From Maritalea porphyrae (GTDB lineage Bacteria; Pseudomonadota; Alphaproteobacteria; Rhizobiales; Devosiaceae): DNA of 64,000 nt. The notes under the pieces were generated by a model. It ran no database searches, was not told the DNA's origin, and saw nothing but the letters and a program-made list of their open reading frames with translations. Of the stretch, positions 1-9,336 are shown one piece after another; the stretch's first letter is position 1; every line of letters starts with the position of its first letter. The stretch is taken from NCBI RefSeq assembly GCF_027213965.1, contig NZ_JAPWGX010000003.1, positions 124,001 through 188,000 on the forward strand, read 5' to 3'. Made by a program: the position numbers and the translations under genes.

Positions 1-252
1 ATCGCAGTTTTGACGGACGACAATCCAAGGACGGAAGACCCGGCAACAATTCGGGCAGAGGTATTGGCAGACAATCCAAGTTTGGTTCAAGTCGCTGGGC
101 GAGGTGACGCCATTCAGCATGCCATCTCCTTGCTTGGTCCAGGCGACGTTTTGCTGGTTGCGGGCAAAGGCCACGAAGACTATCAAATCATTGGTGAAAC
201 CAAGCACCACTTCTCTGATCATGAAGTTGTTTTGAAGGCGGTTGGTGCTTGA
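1..252 (+). CDS. murE: MurE, UDP-MurNAc-tripeptide synthetase (3' end only)
   Basis: C-terminal 83 codons of a Mur ligase, cut by the window start. It reads in frame from base 1 to the TGA at 250-252. The DNPR motif (bases 19-30) is the signature for recognising meso-diaminopimelate in Gram-negative MurE, and GKGHEDYQ near the end is typical of the MurE C-terminal domain. The enzyme adds meso-DAP to UDP-MurNAc-L-Ala-D-Glu in the cytoplasm. murF starts 3 bases after its stop, so the two are surely cotranscribed. The N-terminal and ATP-binding domains lie outside the window. Confidence 0.95.
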   Translation: MAVLTDDNPRTEDPATIRAEVLADNPSLVQVAGRGDAIQHAISLLGPGDVLLVAGKGHEDYQIIGETKHHFSDHEVVLKAVGA

Positions 253-255
253 GCC

Positions 256-1656
256 ATGCCTTTGTGGACACTAAATGAGATTGTTGCAGCCACAGGCGGC
301 AAGGCTTTGGCATGCAAGCTTGATGCATTTGGTGGCGTTTCAATCGATTCTCGGGATTTGTCAGTTGGTGATCTGTTCGTCGCGATTGCGGGGGACCGAT
401 TTGACGGACATGACTTTGTTGAAGCAGCCATCAAAAATGGTGCTGGCGCGGCACTTGTTGGCGCTATTTGGGCGAAGAAAGCTCCTAAAGACTTACCTCT
501 GATTGTTGTTGACGACCCATTGATTGGGCTTGAACATTTGGCAAGAGCCGCGCGGGCGCGCACGGATGCCAAAGTGGTCGCTGTAACTGGTAGTGTGGGG
601 AAAACCTCTACCAAGGAAGCGATCAGGCTGGTTTTAGAAGCAGCCGGGCACACGCATGCGTCAATCAAATCGTTCAATAACCACTGGGGTGTGCCTTTGA
701 TGTTGGCTCGCATGCCCGCGGATACACAATATGCTGTGTTTGAGGTGGGTATGAACCATGCCAATGAAATTCGACCCTTAGTGAATATGATCAGGCCTCA
801 TGTGGCGGTGGTGACCAATGTGGGCGCAGCGCACTTGGAGAATTTTGAAGATATATTCGGTATTGCTGCAGCAAAAGCCGAGATTTTTGAAGCTCTTGAG
901 CCGGATGGGGCTGCGATTCTGGGCGTAGATCACGAATATGTGGAACCTCTGCGGGCACGAGCTCTGGCGCTTGGCATCACCAATATTGTGACATTTGGCA
1001 GGTCTGCTGCTGCCGATTACCGCTTGGAGAACGTGTCGCCCACCGATTTGGGAATGAGTGGAAGAGTATTGTCGCGCAAAGGTGTTTTTGATGTGCTCGT
1101 GCCTCAGTTCGGAATACATGCGCTTGTGAATGGGGTCGCTTGTTTTGCCGTTGCTGGGCAGTTGGGCGTCGATTTGAACCAAGTTGCCACAGCCTTACGT
1201 GATTTTGAGGCGCCGCCCGGGCGCGGTAATGTTGTCAAATTGGTCATTGGCACGGGCGACGTAGTTTTGTTGGATGAGAGCTTTAATGCGAACCCCGTTT
1301 CCATGCGCGCGGCCTTGAAGATTTTGAAGAACTTTCCGGTAAGCGGGCGAAAAGTCGGCGTTCTGGGCGATATGCTAGAACTTGGCGAAACCTCAGGGCA
1401 ATTGCACATAGATTTGGCGCAAAGCGTTTTAGACGCCGGATTTGAAAAACTGATTTTGGTGGGGCCGATGATGCAGGGGCTCGCCGAGGTGTTGGCGCCA
1501 AAACTGGAGGTTGCCCATTATGCAAATGCTGGCAATATCGCAGATTTGTTGGGCGAAGCTCTTGCCCCCGGCGATGTTGTTATGATCAAAGGGTCAAAAG
1601 GCACAAAGCTAAGTCCGGTTGTTGAAGCGCTACGCACACGATACTCTTCGATTTAG
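256..1656 (+). CDS. murF: MurF, UDP-MurNAc-tripeptide:D-Ala-D-Ala ligase
   Basis: 466 residues, normal for MurF. The Mur ligase P-loop TGSVGKTST is at about residues 111-119 and the family motif NNHWGVPL follows. The central ATPase domain and C-terminal domain (GDMLELG) are intact. It adds D-Ala-D-Ala to the UDP-MurNAc-tripeptide, the last cytoplasmic step before transfer to the lipid carrier. The ATG lies three bases after the murE stop, which suggests translational coupling. mraY follows after 24 bases. Confidence 0.97.
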   Translation: MPLWTLNEIVAATGGKALACKLDAFGGVSIDSRDLSVGDLFVAIAGDRFDGHDFVEAAIKNGAGAALVGAIWAKKAPKDLPLIVVDDPLIGLEHLARAARARTDAKVVAVTGSVGKTSTKEAIRLVLEAAGHTHASIKSFNNHWGVPLMLARMPADTQYAVFEVGMNHANEIRPLVNMIRPHVAVVTNVGAAHLENFEDIFGIAAAKAEIFEALEPDGAAILGVDHEYVEPLRARALALGITNIVTFGRSAAADYRLENVSPTDLGMSGRVLSRKGVFDVLVPQFGIHALVNGVACFAVAGQLGVDLNQVATALRDFEAPPGRGNVVKLVIGTGDVVLLDESFNANPVSMRAALKILKNFPVSGRKVGVLGDMLELGETSGQLHIDLAQSVLDAGFEKLILVGPMMQGLAEVLAPKLEVAHYANAGNIADLLGEALAPGDVVMIKGSKGTKLSPVVEALRTRYSSI

Positions 1657-1680
1657 GCAAGTTACAGGGTTGGGAACTCC

Positions 1681-2766
1681 ATGTTCTATTTTTTGCAGGA
1701 ATTTGGCGATCAGTTTGCGGCGCTGAATGTATTTCGGTATCTGACTTTTCGCACCGGTGGCGCGACCATTACTGCGCTGTTTATCGTGTTTATTTTCGGC
1801 CCTCAGGTCATTTCACACCTTAAGTTGCGCCAAGGGCACGGTCAGCCCATCCGGGAGGATGGACCGCAAAGTCATCTGATTACCAAAAAGGGCACGCCCA
1901 CCATGGGGGGGCTAATGATCTTGGTTAGTGTGCTGATATCTACCCTTTTGTGGGCAAATCTATCGAACGCTTATGTGTGGATTGTATTGTTTGTCACAGC
2001 CGGGTTTGGTGCCATTGGGTTTTATGATGACTATCTAAAGGTTAGCAAAGCCACGAACTCTGGCTTTGGTGGTCGGCAACGGTTGGTGCTTGAATCCGTT
2101 ATTGCTGCAATCGCGTGTTATGCGGTCTCAACCATGGGTGAAGCCCCTTTTTCCACGTCGCTCGCCTTTCCCTTCATCAAAGATTTCGCTGTGGATTTAG
2201 GCATTTTCTTTGTTGTTTTTGGCGGGTTTATCATTGTTGCAGCGGGCAATTCGGTAAACCTTACGGATGGGCTTGATGGATTGGCGATTGTACCTGTGAT
2301 GATTGCTGCAGGATCGTTTGGATTGATTGCTTATTTGGTGGGTAACGAAGTCTTTTCAAATTACCTATTGATTAACTTTGTGCCCGGTACCGGTGAACTT
2401 GCTGTATTGTGCGGTGCACTAATTGGCGCAGGGCTTGGGTTCTTGTGGTTCAACGCGCCGCCAGCCTCGATCTTTATGGGCGACACCGGCTCATTGGCCC
2501 TTGGCGGTATGTTGGGCGCAATTGCGGTTGCGACGAAGCACGAGATCGTGTTGGGCATTATTGGTGGGTTGTTTGTCCTTGAGACCGTTTCGGTCATTGT
2601 GCAAGTGATTTCGTTTAAAACGACGGGCAAGCGAATTTTTAAAATGGCGCCGATTCACCATCACTTTGAGCACTTGGGGTGGACAGAAAGCCAGATCGTT
2701 ATTCGTTTCTGGATCATATCCTTTGTGCTTGCAATGATTGGTTTGTCTTCCTTGAAACTGCGCTAG
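1681..2766 (+). CDS. mraY: MraY, phospho-MurNAc-pentapeptide translocase
   Basis: 361 residues, multi-pass membrane enzyme that transfers phospho-MurNAc-pentapeptide to undecaprenyl phosphate, giving lipid I. Diagnostic motifs: [16 protein letters not shown] with [18 protein letters not shown] (about residue 195-204), [10 protein letters not shown] and the C-terminal HHHFE. All expected acidic catalytic residues are present. In most alphaproteobacteria murD follows directly; here the next gene is ftsW after a 99-base gap. Confidence 0.97.
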   Translation: MFYFLQEFGDQFAALNVFRYLTFRTGGATITALFIVFIFGPQVISHLKLRQGHGQPIREDGPQSHLITKKGTPTMGGLMILVSVLISTLLWANLSNAYVWIVLFVTAGFGAIGFYDDYLKVSKATNSGFGGRQRLVLESVIAAIACYAVSTMGEAPFSTSLAFPFIKDFAVDLGIFFVVFGGFIIVAAGNSVNLTDGLDGLAIVPVMIAAGSFGLIAYLVGNEVFSNYLLINFVPGTGELAVLCGALIGAGLGFLWFNAPPASIFMGDTGSLALGGMLGAIAVATKHEIVLGIIGGLFVLETVSVIVQVISFKTTGKRIFKMAPIHHHFEHLGWTESQIVIRFWIISFVLAMIGLSSLKLR

Positions 2767-2865
2767 TCATCGTTGAAAATTTTCAAATCGTTGCGAGTTG
2801 GTAACCAAATTTGGTGTATTTTTATACACCAAGTTTAGGACCAATAATGGTGTGCGGTTAACTAC
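2767..2865. other. mraY-ftsW gap without murD, rich in palindromes
   Basis: 99 bases with no coding potential where murD would be expected. It contains a perfect 14-base palindrome TTGAAAATTTTCAA (2773-2786), a short TTGGTAACCAA element (2800-2810), and a strong hairpin at 2807-2836 annotated separately. No fragment resembling a Mur ligase is left. ftsW is likely expressed by read-through or from a promoter here, but I see no convincing -35/-10 pair. Confidence 0.7.
2807..2836 (+). repeat. Strong hairpin between mraY and ftsW
   Basis: Nine perfectly complementary bases TTGGTGTAT / ATACACCAA around a TTTT loop, extended outward by one G-T and three A-T pairs to a 13-bp stem. It is AT-rich and is not followed by a T-run, so a classic intrinsic terminator is unlikely. 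It could be a protein-binding palindrome, an RNA processing site, or the scar of the lost murD segment. Confidence 0.6.
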
Positions 2866-4038
2866 ATGTTTTTACGCGAGTTTTCGAGAGAGCGAAAAAC
2901 CCCTTTAGCAGAGTGGTGGTGGACGGTTGACCGCCCGTTGTTGGCAGCGCTTATTGGGCTGTTGGCTGCTGGGGTGATGATGTCTTTTGCGGCAAGCCCG
3001 GCGGTTGCGGTTCGCATTGGCTTAAACGAATGGCACTTTACCGTTCGGCACATCATTTTTTTGGTGCCAACAATTGGTGTGTTGATTGCAGGATCGTTTT
3101 TGACTTCGCGGCCCGCCCGACGTTTGGCGTTGGCGGTCCTCATCATCATGTCCGTTTTGATGGTGCTCACACTGTTTATTGGCACAGAGATCAAGGGTTC
3201 ACAACGTTGGATATCGCTGTTGGGGTTCTCTATTCAGCCATCTGAATTCGTCAAACCTGCATTTGCGATCATCGCTGCTTGGTTGATATCTGAACAGATG
3301 AAATCGCCAGAAATGCCGGGGCATTTGATGGCGTTCGGTATTCTTGCAGGTATCGTTGGCGTATTGCTTTTGCAGCCCGATATTGGACAGACCGCACTTG
3401 TTCTTTTGACGTGGGCTGGCCTGTTGTTTATTTCAGGCATTTCATGGTGGGTGATTTTGACGTTGGGCGGCCTTTCAATCGCGGGCATCACTGGCGCTTA
3501 TTTTATGTTTCCGCACGTGACACGGCGGTTTGACGCGTTTTTGAACCCAGAGACGGGCGACAATTATCAGGTTGAGAAAGCGCTGCAATCCCTATTGGAG
3601 GGCGGTTGGTTTGGTTTGGGGCCGGGCGAGGGCGTGGCCAAACGCGCTTTGCCTGATGCGCATGCGGATTTTGTTTTTTCAGCCGCTGCGGGTGAATTTG
3701 GGATTTTGTTCTGCCTTGGTTTGGTCGCTTTGATGGCGTTTGTTGTGGCCCGTTGCATGTATTTGGCGCAATTGCAGCAAAACCTTTTTTCACGCCTGGC
3801 GGTTAGCGCAATTGCCATTCAATTCGGTATGCAAGCATGTATCAATTTGTTGGTGAACCTCAATCTCATCCCCCCAAAAGGCATGACACTGCCATTTGTT
3901 TCTTCTGGCGGCACGTCCATGATCGCCATTGCTTTTGGCATGGGGATTTTGTTGGGCCTGACGCGTCGTAAGCCTGAACACACAATTCAATCCGGATTGC
4001 CCGCGTTTCGCGTTGGCGCCGCACAAGAGGTCGCATGA
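2866..4038 (+). CDS. ftsW: FtsW, septal lipid II glycosyltransferase (SEDS family)
   Basis: 390 residues with about ten membrane segments. SEDS signatures include the N-terminal WWWTVDRP, QPSEFVKPAF, and PPKGMTLPFVSSGGTSM (about residues 334-350). FtsW polymerises lipid II at the septum together with FtsI. The ATG has only a weak ribosome-binding site, but the N-terminus matches alphaproteobacterial FtsW. murG starts inside its stop codon (ATGA at 4035). It follows a gap instead of murD. Confidence 0.96.
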   Translation: MFLREFSRERKTPLAEWWWTVDRPLLAALIGLLAAGVMMSFAASPAVAVRIGLNEWHFTVRHIIFLVPTIGVLIAGSFLTSRPARRLALAVLIIMSVLMVLTLFIGTEIKGSQRWISLLGFSIQPSEFVKPAFAIIAAWLISEQMKSPEMPGHLMAFGILAGIVGVLLLQPDIGQTALVLLTWAGLLFISGISWWVILTLGGLSIAGITGAYFMFPHVTRRFDAFLNPETGDNYQVEKALQSLLEGGWFGLGPGEGVAKRALPDAHADFVFSAAAGEFGILFCLGLVALMAFVVARCMYLAQLQQNLFSRLAVSAIAIQFGMQACINLLVNLNLIPPKGMTLPFVSSGGTSMIAIAFGMGILLGLTRRKPEHTIQSGLPAFRVGAAQEVA

Positions 4039-5129
4039 GTAAGTTTATCGTTTCTGCTGGCGGGTCGGGGGGACATTTGTTCCCAGCCCAAGCTCTTGCT
4101 CACGAGCTAATGCGCCGCGGGCATACTGTTCAACTGATGACGGACAAGCGCGCAAACAGTTTTGTGGCGGAATTTCCGGCTGAAAAGACACATATTATTC
4201 CGGCAGCGACGCCGAATTTGCGCGCGCCAGCAAAAGCTTTTCAGGCTGGGATCAGCATATTGCAGGGCATTGCAAAAGCCTATGGCATTCTAAAACGGGA
4301 AGACCCTGATGCGGTAATTGGGTTTGGTGGATATCCAACCTTTCCCCCCCTTATTGCGGCAACGCTGCGGGGGGTTCCAACAGTGCTGCACGAGCAGAAT
4401 GCAGTTTTAGGTCGGGCCAACAGGGCGACCGCGCGATTTGCCGATATCATCGCGTTGAGCTTTGACAAGACAAAGTTTGCTGAGAAATTTGAGGACAAAT
4501 GCATCGTAACGGGCAATCCCGTACGTGATCTTGTGGTTGAGGCCGCAAAAAAACCTTATCCCGCGTTGCATGATGATGGGCCGATCAATGTTTTGGTCAC
4601 GGGGGGCTCACAGGGGGCGCAAGTGTTCTCTGACATGTTGCCAGGTGCAATGATGAACATTCCAGATCAACTCCGTTCTCGCATACATTTGGTGCAACAA
4701 TGTCGGGCGGATGATTTGAAACGGGCAACTGCAGTTTACGCTGAAACGCGATTGAACGTTGAGCTTGCGCCCTTCTTTAAAGATTTGCCCCGCAGAATTG
4801 CAAATGCGCACTTGGTGATTTGCAGGGCCGGAGCCAGCACTATTTTTGAACTTGCGCAGATCGGCCGACCCGCTATTTACGTGCCGCTGCCAGGCTCGTT
4901 GGACCAAGACCAATTGCACAATGCACAGAATATGGTTGATGTGGGGGGCGGTGTTATTCTAGAGCAGAGCAATCTTTCACCCCATTTGCTAGCGACCGAA
5001 CTCACCAAGATTCTGTGTGACCCCGAAAAGCTTAAAACAATGGCTCAAAATGCCAAGAAGCTATCCACGCAGGATGCTGTGGCTAAGCTCGCTTTGGTTG
5101 CGCAAGACGCTGCCAATGAAGAAGAATAG
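4035..5129 (+). CDS. murG: MurG, lipid II synthase (GlcNAc transferase)
   Basis: 364 residues, GT28 family. The N-terminal glycine-rich loop GGSGGHLFPA (about 9-18), the VIGFGGYP segment and the C-terminal UDP-GlcNAc site (GGSQGA, then AGASTIFE) are all present. It adds GlcNAc to lipid I on the inner membrane face. It overlaps ftsW by four bases (ATGA), so translation is coupled. murC follows after 12 bases. Confidence 0.97.
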   Translation: MSKFIVSAGGSGGHLFPAQALAHELMRRGHTVQLMTDKRANSFVAEFPAEKTHIIPAATPNLRAPAKAFQAGISILQGIAKAYGILKREDPDAVIGFGGYPTFPPLIAATLRGVPTVLHEQNAVLGRANRATARFADIIALSFDKTKFAEKFEDKCIVTGNPVRDLVVEAAKKPYPALHDDGPINVLVTGGSQGAQVFSDMLPGAMMNIPDQLRSRIHLVQQCRADDLKRATAVYAETRLNVELAPFFKDLPRRIANAHLVICRAGASTIFELAQIGRPAIYVPLPGSLDQDQLHNAQNMVDVGGGVILEQSNLSPHLLATELTKILCDPEKLKTMAQNAKKLSTQDAVAKLALVAQDAANEEE

Positions 5130-5141
5130 GAGAGCGTCAAA

Positions 5142-6554
5142 ATGAAGATGCCACAAAATATTGGTCCGGTGCATTTTGTCGGAATTGGCGGCATAGGCAT
5201 GAGCGGAATTGCTGAAGTGCTGCACAACCAAGGTTATGAAGTGCGCGGTTCCGATTTGTCGCTGAACCCCAACGTGCAACGGTTGCAAGAAAAAGGTATT
5301 CACGTTGACATTGGCCAGCGTGCCGAAAATATCGAAAGTGCTGCAGTTGTGGTGATTTCGTCTGCAATTAAGTCTGACAACCCAGAGCTTGTTGCGGCAC
5401 GAGCACGTTCTTTGCCTGTCGTTCGTCGAGCTGAAATGCTTGCAGAAATCATGCGGTTCAAAAATGCGATTGCTATTGGGGGAACCCACGGCAAAACGAC
5501 AACAACATCTATGGTTGCCACCCTGTTGGATGCTGGCGGTGTTGATCCCACGGTGATCAATGGCGGTATCATTAATGCCTATGGCACGAATGCGCGTTTG
5601 GGCGACGGCGATTGGATGGTGGTTGAAGCGGACGAAAGCGATGGCACCTTTGTCAAATTGCCTGCTGACGTTGCGATAGTGACCAACGTGGATGCCGAGC
5701 ATTTGGACCACTATGGTGATTTTGAAGCGGTCAAAAACGCCTTTTTGACCTTTGTTGAAAATGTGCCGTTTTATGGTTTTGCCGTGATGTGTCTTGATCA
5801 CCCAACGGTTCAGGATTTGGTCGGCAAAGTTACCGACCGTCGCATCATCACCTATGGGCAAAATCCGCAAGCTGATGTTCTGTTAAAAGACGTGCGCAAT
5901 AAAGACGGTAAATCTGTTTTTACGGTCGAAATTCGTGACCGATTGGCGGGGACGAGCGAAACCATCAAGGATTTGGTTTTGCCAATGCCGGGCATTTACA
6001 ATGTGCTCAATGCGACAGCGGCCATTGCTGTTGCACATCAATTGCACGTGGATGCGGACGACATTCGAAGCGGTTTGGATAATTTCTCTGGTGTTAAGCG
6101 TCGCTTCACGACTGTGGGTGAGGTTGCGGGTACTCGGGTGATTGACGATTACGCTCATCATCCAGTTGAGATTTCATCCGTGCTCAAGGCAGCGCGGGCT
6201 TCGGCCAAAGGTGATGTGATTGCTGTGGTGCAACCGCATCGTTATTCACGTTTAGAAGATTTGTTTGAAGAATTTGCGAGCTGTTTCAATGATGCGGATA
6301 CGGTGCTGGTGGCGCCTGTTTTTGCAGCTGGGGAGCAGCCGATTGATGGCATTAGCCATGAGAGTTTGGTTGAGCGACTTCGGGCCAAGGGCCACCGCGA
6401 TGCGCGGGTTGTTGATCGGCCAGAAGCCCTAGCGCCCATTCTAGCGTCACGGGTGAATAAGGGGGACTATGTGGTGTGTCTGGGGGCAGGCTCGATCACA
6501 CAATGGGCGGCGAAGCTGCCAAGTGAACTTCAAGCTCTTATCGGAGATAAATAG
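5142..6554 (+). CDS. murC: MurC, UDP-N-acetylmuramate:L-alanine ligase
   Basis: 470 residues. The N-terminal Rossmann motif GIGGIGMSG (about 13-21) binds UDP-MurNAc. The ATP P-loop [12 protein letters not shown] is at about 113-124 and DDYAHHP is at about 334. It adds the first amino acid of the stem peptide. A good Shine-Dalgarno AGGAGAG (5128-5134) precedes the ATG. The stop TAG abuts the murB ATG directly. The only other Mur ligases seen are MurE and MurF; MurD is absent here. Confidence 0.97.
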   Translation: MKMPQNIGPVHFVGIGGIGMSGIAEVLHNQGYEVRGSDLSLNPNVQRLQEKGIHVDIGQRAENIESAAVVVISSAIKSDNPELVAARARSLPVVRRAEMLAEIMRFKNAIAIGGTHGKTTTTSMVATLLDAGGVDPTVINGGIINAYGTNARLGDGDWMVVEADESDGTFVKLPADVAIVTNVDAEHLDHYGDFEAVKNAFLTFVENVPFYGFAVMCLDHPTVQDLVGKVTDRRIITYGQNPQADVLLKDVRNKDGKSVFTVEIRDRLAGTSETIKDLVLPMPGIYNVLNATAAIAVAHQLHVDADDIRSGLDNFSGVKRRFTTVGEVAGTRVIDDYAHHPVEISSVLKAARASAKGDVIAVVQPHRYSRLEDLFEEFASCFNDADTVLVAPVFAAGEQPIDGISHESLVERLRAKGHRDARVVDRPEALAPILASRVNKGDYVVCLGAGSITQWAAKLPSELQALIGDK

Positions 6555-7532
6555 ATGAGTTTTCCTGACCTTTTGCCCCAATTTGCTGATTGGATTGATG
6601 GCGTACGTGGCCGATTGGTGCCCAACCAATTGTTATCCGAAATCACTTGGTTTCGGGTGGGTGGGCCTGCCCAATTGTTCTTCCAGCCCAAAGACGAAGA
6701 AGATTTACAGTATTTTCTCAAGCATCTACCAAAGGACATCAAGGTCACAGTGATCGGTTTGGCGTCAAACCTATTGATCCGCGATGGTGGGCTTGATGGA
6801 GTTGTTATTCGCCTGTCCGCGAAAGGCTTTGGTGCGGTTGAAATTCTTGATGACCACAAATTGCGGGTTGGCACCGCGTTGCCCGACGTTAAGGTGGCAA
6901 CCGCTGCAGCCGATGCAGGTATTGATGGGTTGACGTTTTACCGCGGTATTCCTGGTGGCATCGGTGGCGCACTTTACATGAATGCTGGGTGTTATGGCAC
7001 CGAAACGAAAGACCGGATGGTTGAGTTGCGTGGTATAACGCGTGACGGTGAAGTGGTGACCCTGACCAATGCAGACATGGGTTACAGATACCGGAAAAAC
7101 AACGGACCGCGTGATATCATTTTCACTTCTGCTGTCTATCAAGGTTTTGCCGGGGATCCAGACGATATCAAATCGCGGATGAAGGAAATCACTGAAAAAC
7201 GTGAAAGCTCACAACCTACCCGTTCGCGCACTGGGGGGTCGACTTTTAAGAACCCTGAAGGCCACTCAAGCTGGAAATTGGTTGATGCTGCGGGTGGTCG
7301 TGGGTTGCAAGTTGGCAACGCTCAAGTGTCTGAATTGCACTGTAATTTCTTGCTCAATATTGGTGATGCAACAGCGCACGATATTGAAACGCTTGGCGAA
7401 ACGGTGCGCCATAAGGTTCGCGAAAATTCAGGTATTGAGCTGAAGTGGGAAATTCGGCGCATGGGGCATTTTGTGCCCGGCAAAGAAGTCCGCGAGTTTT
7501 TAGATGGTGATGTGTTCACCGGTCAGGTTTGA
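6555..7532 (+). CDS. murB: MurB, UDP-N-acetylenolpyruvoylglucosamine reductase
   Basis: 325 residues, FAD-binding type. It reduces UDP-GlcNAc-enolpyruvate to UDP-MurNAc with NADPH. The FAD domain contains GLASNLLIRDGG and FYRGIPGGIGGALYMNAG; the active-site serine segment TGGSTFKNP is at about residue 225. The start immediately follows the murC stop, with GGAG in the murC tail. ddl overlaps or abuts the 3' end. Confidence 0.96.
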   Translation: MSFPDLLPQFADWIDGVRGRLVPNQLLSEITWFRVGGPAQLFFQPKDEEDLQYFLKHLPKDIKVTVIGLASNLLIRDGGLDGVVIRLSAKGFGAVEILDDHKLRVGTALPDVKVATAAADAGIDGLTFYRGIPGGIGGALYMNAGCYGTETKDRMVELRGITRDGEVVTLTNADMGYRYRKNNGPRDIIFTSAVYQGFAGDPDDIKSRMKEITEKRESSQPTRSRTGGSTFKNPEGHSSWKLVDAAGGRGLQVGNAQVSELHCNFLLNIGDATAHDIETLGETVRHKVRENSGIELKWEIRRMGHFVPGKEVREFLDGDVFTGQV

Positions 7533-7534
7533 GT

Positions 7535-8455
7535 ATGAGCAAGCATGTTGCGGTTCTTTATGGCGGGTGGACAAGCGAGCGGGAAGTTTCCTTGTCTTCG
7601 GGGCGCGAATGCGCAGCAGCGCTTGAGCGATCCGGCTATAAAGTTACGCTGATTGATGTTGATCGCCAATTGGCTCAACGTCTTGCAGAAGTAAAACCAG
7701 ATGTGGTGTTCAATGGTCTGCATGGTCGTTTTGGCGAAGATGGAACCGTGCAGGGGATGCTAGAGATCATGGGCATTCCTTATACCCACTCCGGCGTTTT
7801 GGCATCTGCATTGGCAATGGACAAGCATCAATCCAAAATGCTGTTCAAGGCCGCAGGGGTTCCTGTTACGGATCACATAATCGCCCATCGCGATGAAATT
7901 GCTGGCAAGCACCAAATGCCACCGCCATACGTGGTGAAACCCTATAATGATGGGTCTAGCGTTGGTGTGTTTATTGTCAAAACTGGCACCTCTCATCCGC
8001 CACAAGAAATATTGCGCACTGACTGGCAGGGTGAAGACCATTTGATGGTGGAGCGCTATATTCCGGGACGTGAATTAACCTGTGCGGTAATGGGTGGGGT
8101 TGCGCTTGGTGTCACTGAAATCGTTACTGATTTGCACTTCTACAATTATGAAGCAAAGTATGAGGTTGGTGGGTCAGAACATATTCTACCAGCCCAAGTT
8201 TCACCGAAAATTTACCAGAATGTTCAAAGACTAGCGCTTAAAGCACATGAGACTCTTGGGTGTCGCGGGGTCACACGAACTGATTTTCGATATACCGAAC
8301 ATCAGGGCCGTGAAGGTGAATTGATCTGTTTGGAGATCAACACTCAGCCCGGGATGACGCCAACGTCGTTGGTGCCAGAGATTGCTAAACATGCCGGACA
8401 CAGTTTTGAAGAATTGGTGTCTTGGATTGTGGAGGATGCAAGTTGCAACAGGTAA
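7535..8455 (+). CDS. ddl: D-alanine:D-alanine ligase
   Basis: 306 residues, ATP-grasp enzyme forming the D-Ala-D-Ala dipeptide used by MurF. Motifs: LYGGWTSEREVSL at the N-terminus, GLHGRFGEDG, KPYNDGSSVG (about residue 135), ICLEINTQPGMTPTSL at the C-terminus. I chose ATG 7535; a TTG at 7529 is in frame but overlaps the murB stop. The last 13 bases overlap ftsQ in another frame. Confidence 0.95.
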   Translation: MSKHVAVLYGGWTSEREVSLSSGRECAAALERSGYKVTLIDVDRQLAQRLAEVKPDVVFNGLHGRFGEDGTVQGMLEIMGIPYTHSGVLASALAMDKHQSKMLFKAAGVPVTDHIIAHRDEIAGKHQMPPPYVVKPYNDGSSVGVFIVKTGTSHPPQEILRTDWQGEDHLMVERYIPGRELTCAVMGGVALGVTEIVTDLHFYNYEAKYEVGGSEHILPAQVSPKIYQNVQRLALKAHETLGCRGVTRTDFRYTEHQGREGELICLEINTQPGMTPTSLVPEIAKHAGHSFEELVSWIVEDASCNR

Positions 8456-9336
8456 AGCCAGAACATTCAAGCCAATCCATTGCTGTGGCAAAACCACTTG
8501 GTGCGGATTTGGTGGTGCGCCGAGCGACACATTTGTTTGTCGCACAATCGCGTAACCTGTGGGTGTTGCACAAGCAGCTTGCTGTTCGATTGATTGCGCT
8601 TGTGCTGGTGGTCAGCATTGGTGCGGCGGGTATTGCCTATCGTGGCCATATCGGCAACTATCTCATTGATGTTTCAGGCCGAGTTTCTGCACTGTTCGCG
8701 CAAGCTGGCCTTTCTGTGGCTGAGTTGTCGTTGTCAGGCTATGCCCTTACAAACGAGGATTTGCTGTTTGGTGCCGTTGGTCTAGAATCAAGCCGCTCTT
8801 TGGTCAGTTTTGACGCAGAGGCCGCACGATTGCGGTTGGAAGCGTTGCCCTCAATTGAAAGCGCGACAATTCGGAAGGTTTATCCAAACTCACTGATTGT
8901 TGATCTGGTTGAAAAACAACCGGTTGCTATCTGGACTGTTGATGGTGTCAATTTTGCAATTGATGGCAACGGCGACAAGATTTCGCCTGTTGATATGCCA
9001 ATTGAAGGACTGCCTTTGTTTGTCGGCGATGGTGCCGCGGACGACGTGCCTGAAATGATTGCCTTGCTGGCGCAGTTTCCTGATTTGAATGAAGGTCTTT
9101 TAGCATCGAGCCGCATTGGCGATCGGCGCTGGGATTTGATTTATGACGTTGGGTTGCGTGTGATGTTGCCCGAAACAAAAGTGGCCAAAGCAATGGAAAA
9201 ACTGATGCAGCTGCAGTCGCAAGATCAGGTTTTTGAGCGTGACATTGCCGTGCTTGATTTGCGTCTTAATGACTATATTGCTGTTCGTCCTGTTGACCGT
9301 ACGCCGGCTGAGGGCGCTGAAGTGGAACCTGAATAA
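8443..9336 (+). CDS. ftsQ: FtsQ, divisome membrane protein with POTRA domain
   Basis: About 297 residues from the proposed TTG start at 8443, which sits 7 bases after a GGAGG at 8431-8435; no ATG in this frame precedes the membrane segment. Layout: a cytoplasmic tail of about 45 residues, one membrane helix (about 47-66), a POTRA domain (LSLSGYALTNEDLL) and the periplasmic beta domain. FtsQ bridges early and late divisome proteins via FtsB/FtsL. It overlaps ddl by 13 bases and shares TAATG with ftsA. Confidence 0.9.
   Translation: MQQVKPEHSSQSIAVAKPLGADLVVRRATHLFVAQSRNLWVLHKQLAVRLIALVLVVSIGAAGIAYRGHIGNYLIDVSGRVSALFAQAGLSVAELSLSGYALTNEDLLFGAVGLESSRSLVSFDAEAARLRLEALPSIESATIRKVYPNSLIVDLVEKQPVAIWTVDGVNFAIDGNGDKISPVDMPIEGLPLFVGDGAADDVPEMIALLAQFPDLNEGLLASSRIGDRRWDLIYDVGLRVMLPETKVAKAMEKLMQLQSQDQVFERDIAVLDLRLNDYIAVRPVDRTPAEGAEVEPE

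Noticed and set aside
5061-5870. 269-codon minus-strand frame opposite murG and murC
   Set aside because: Shadow of murC; no recognisable domain or ribosome-binding site.
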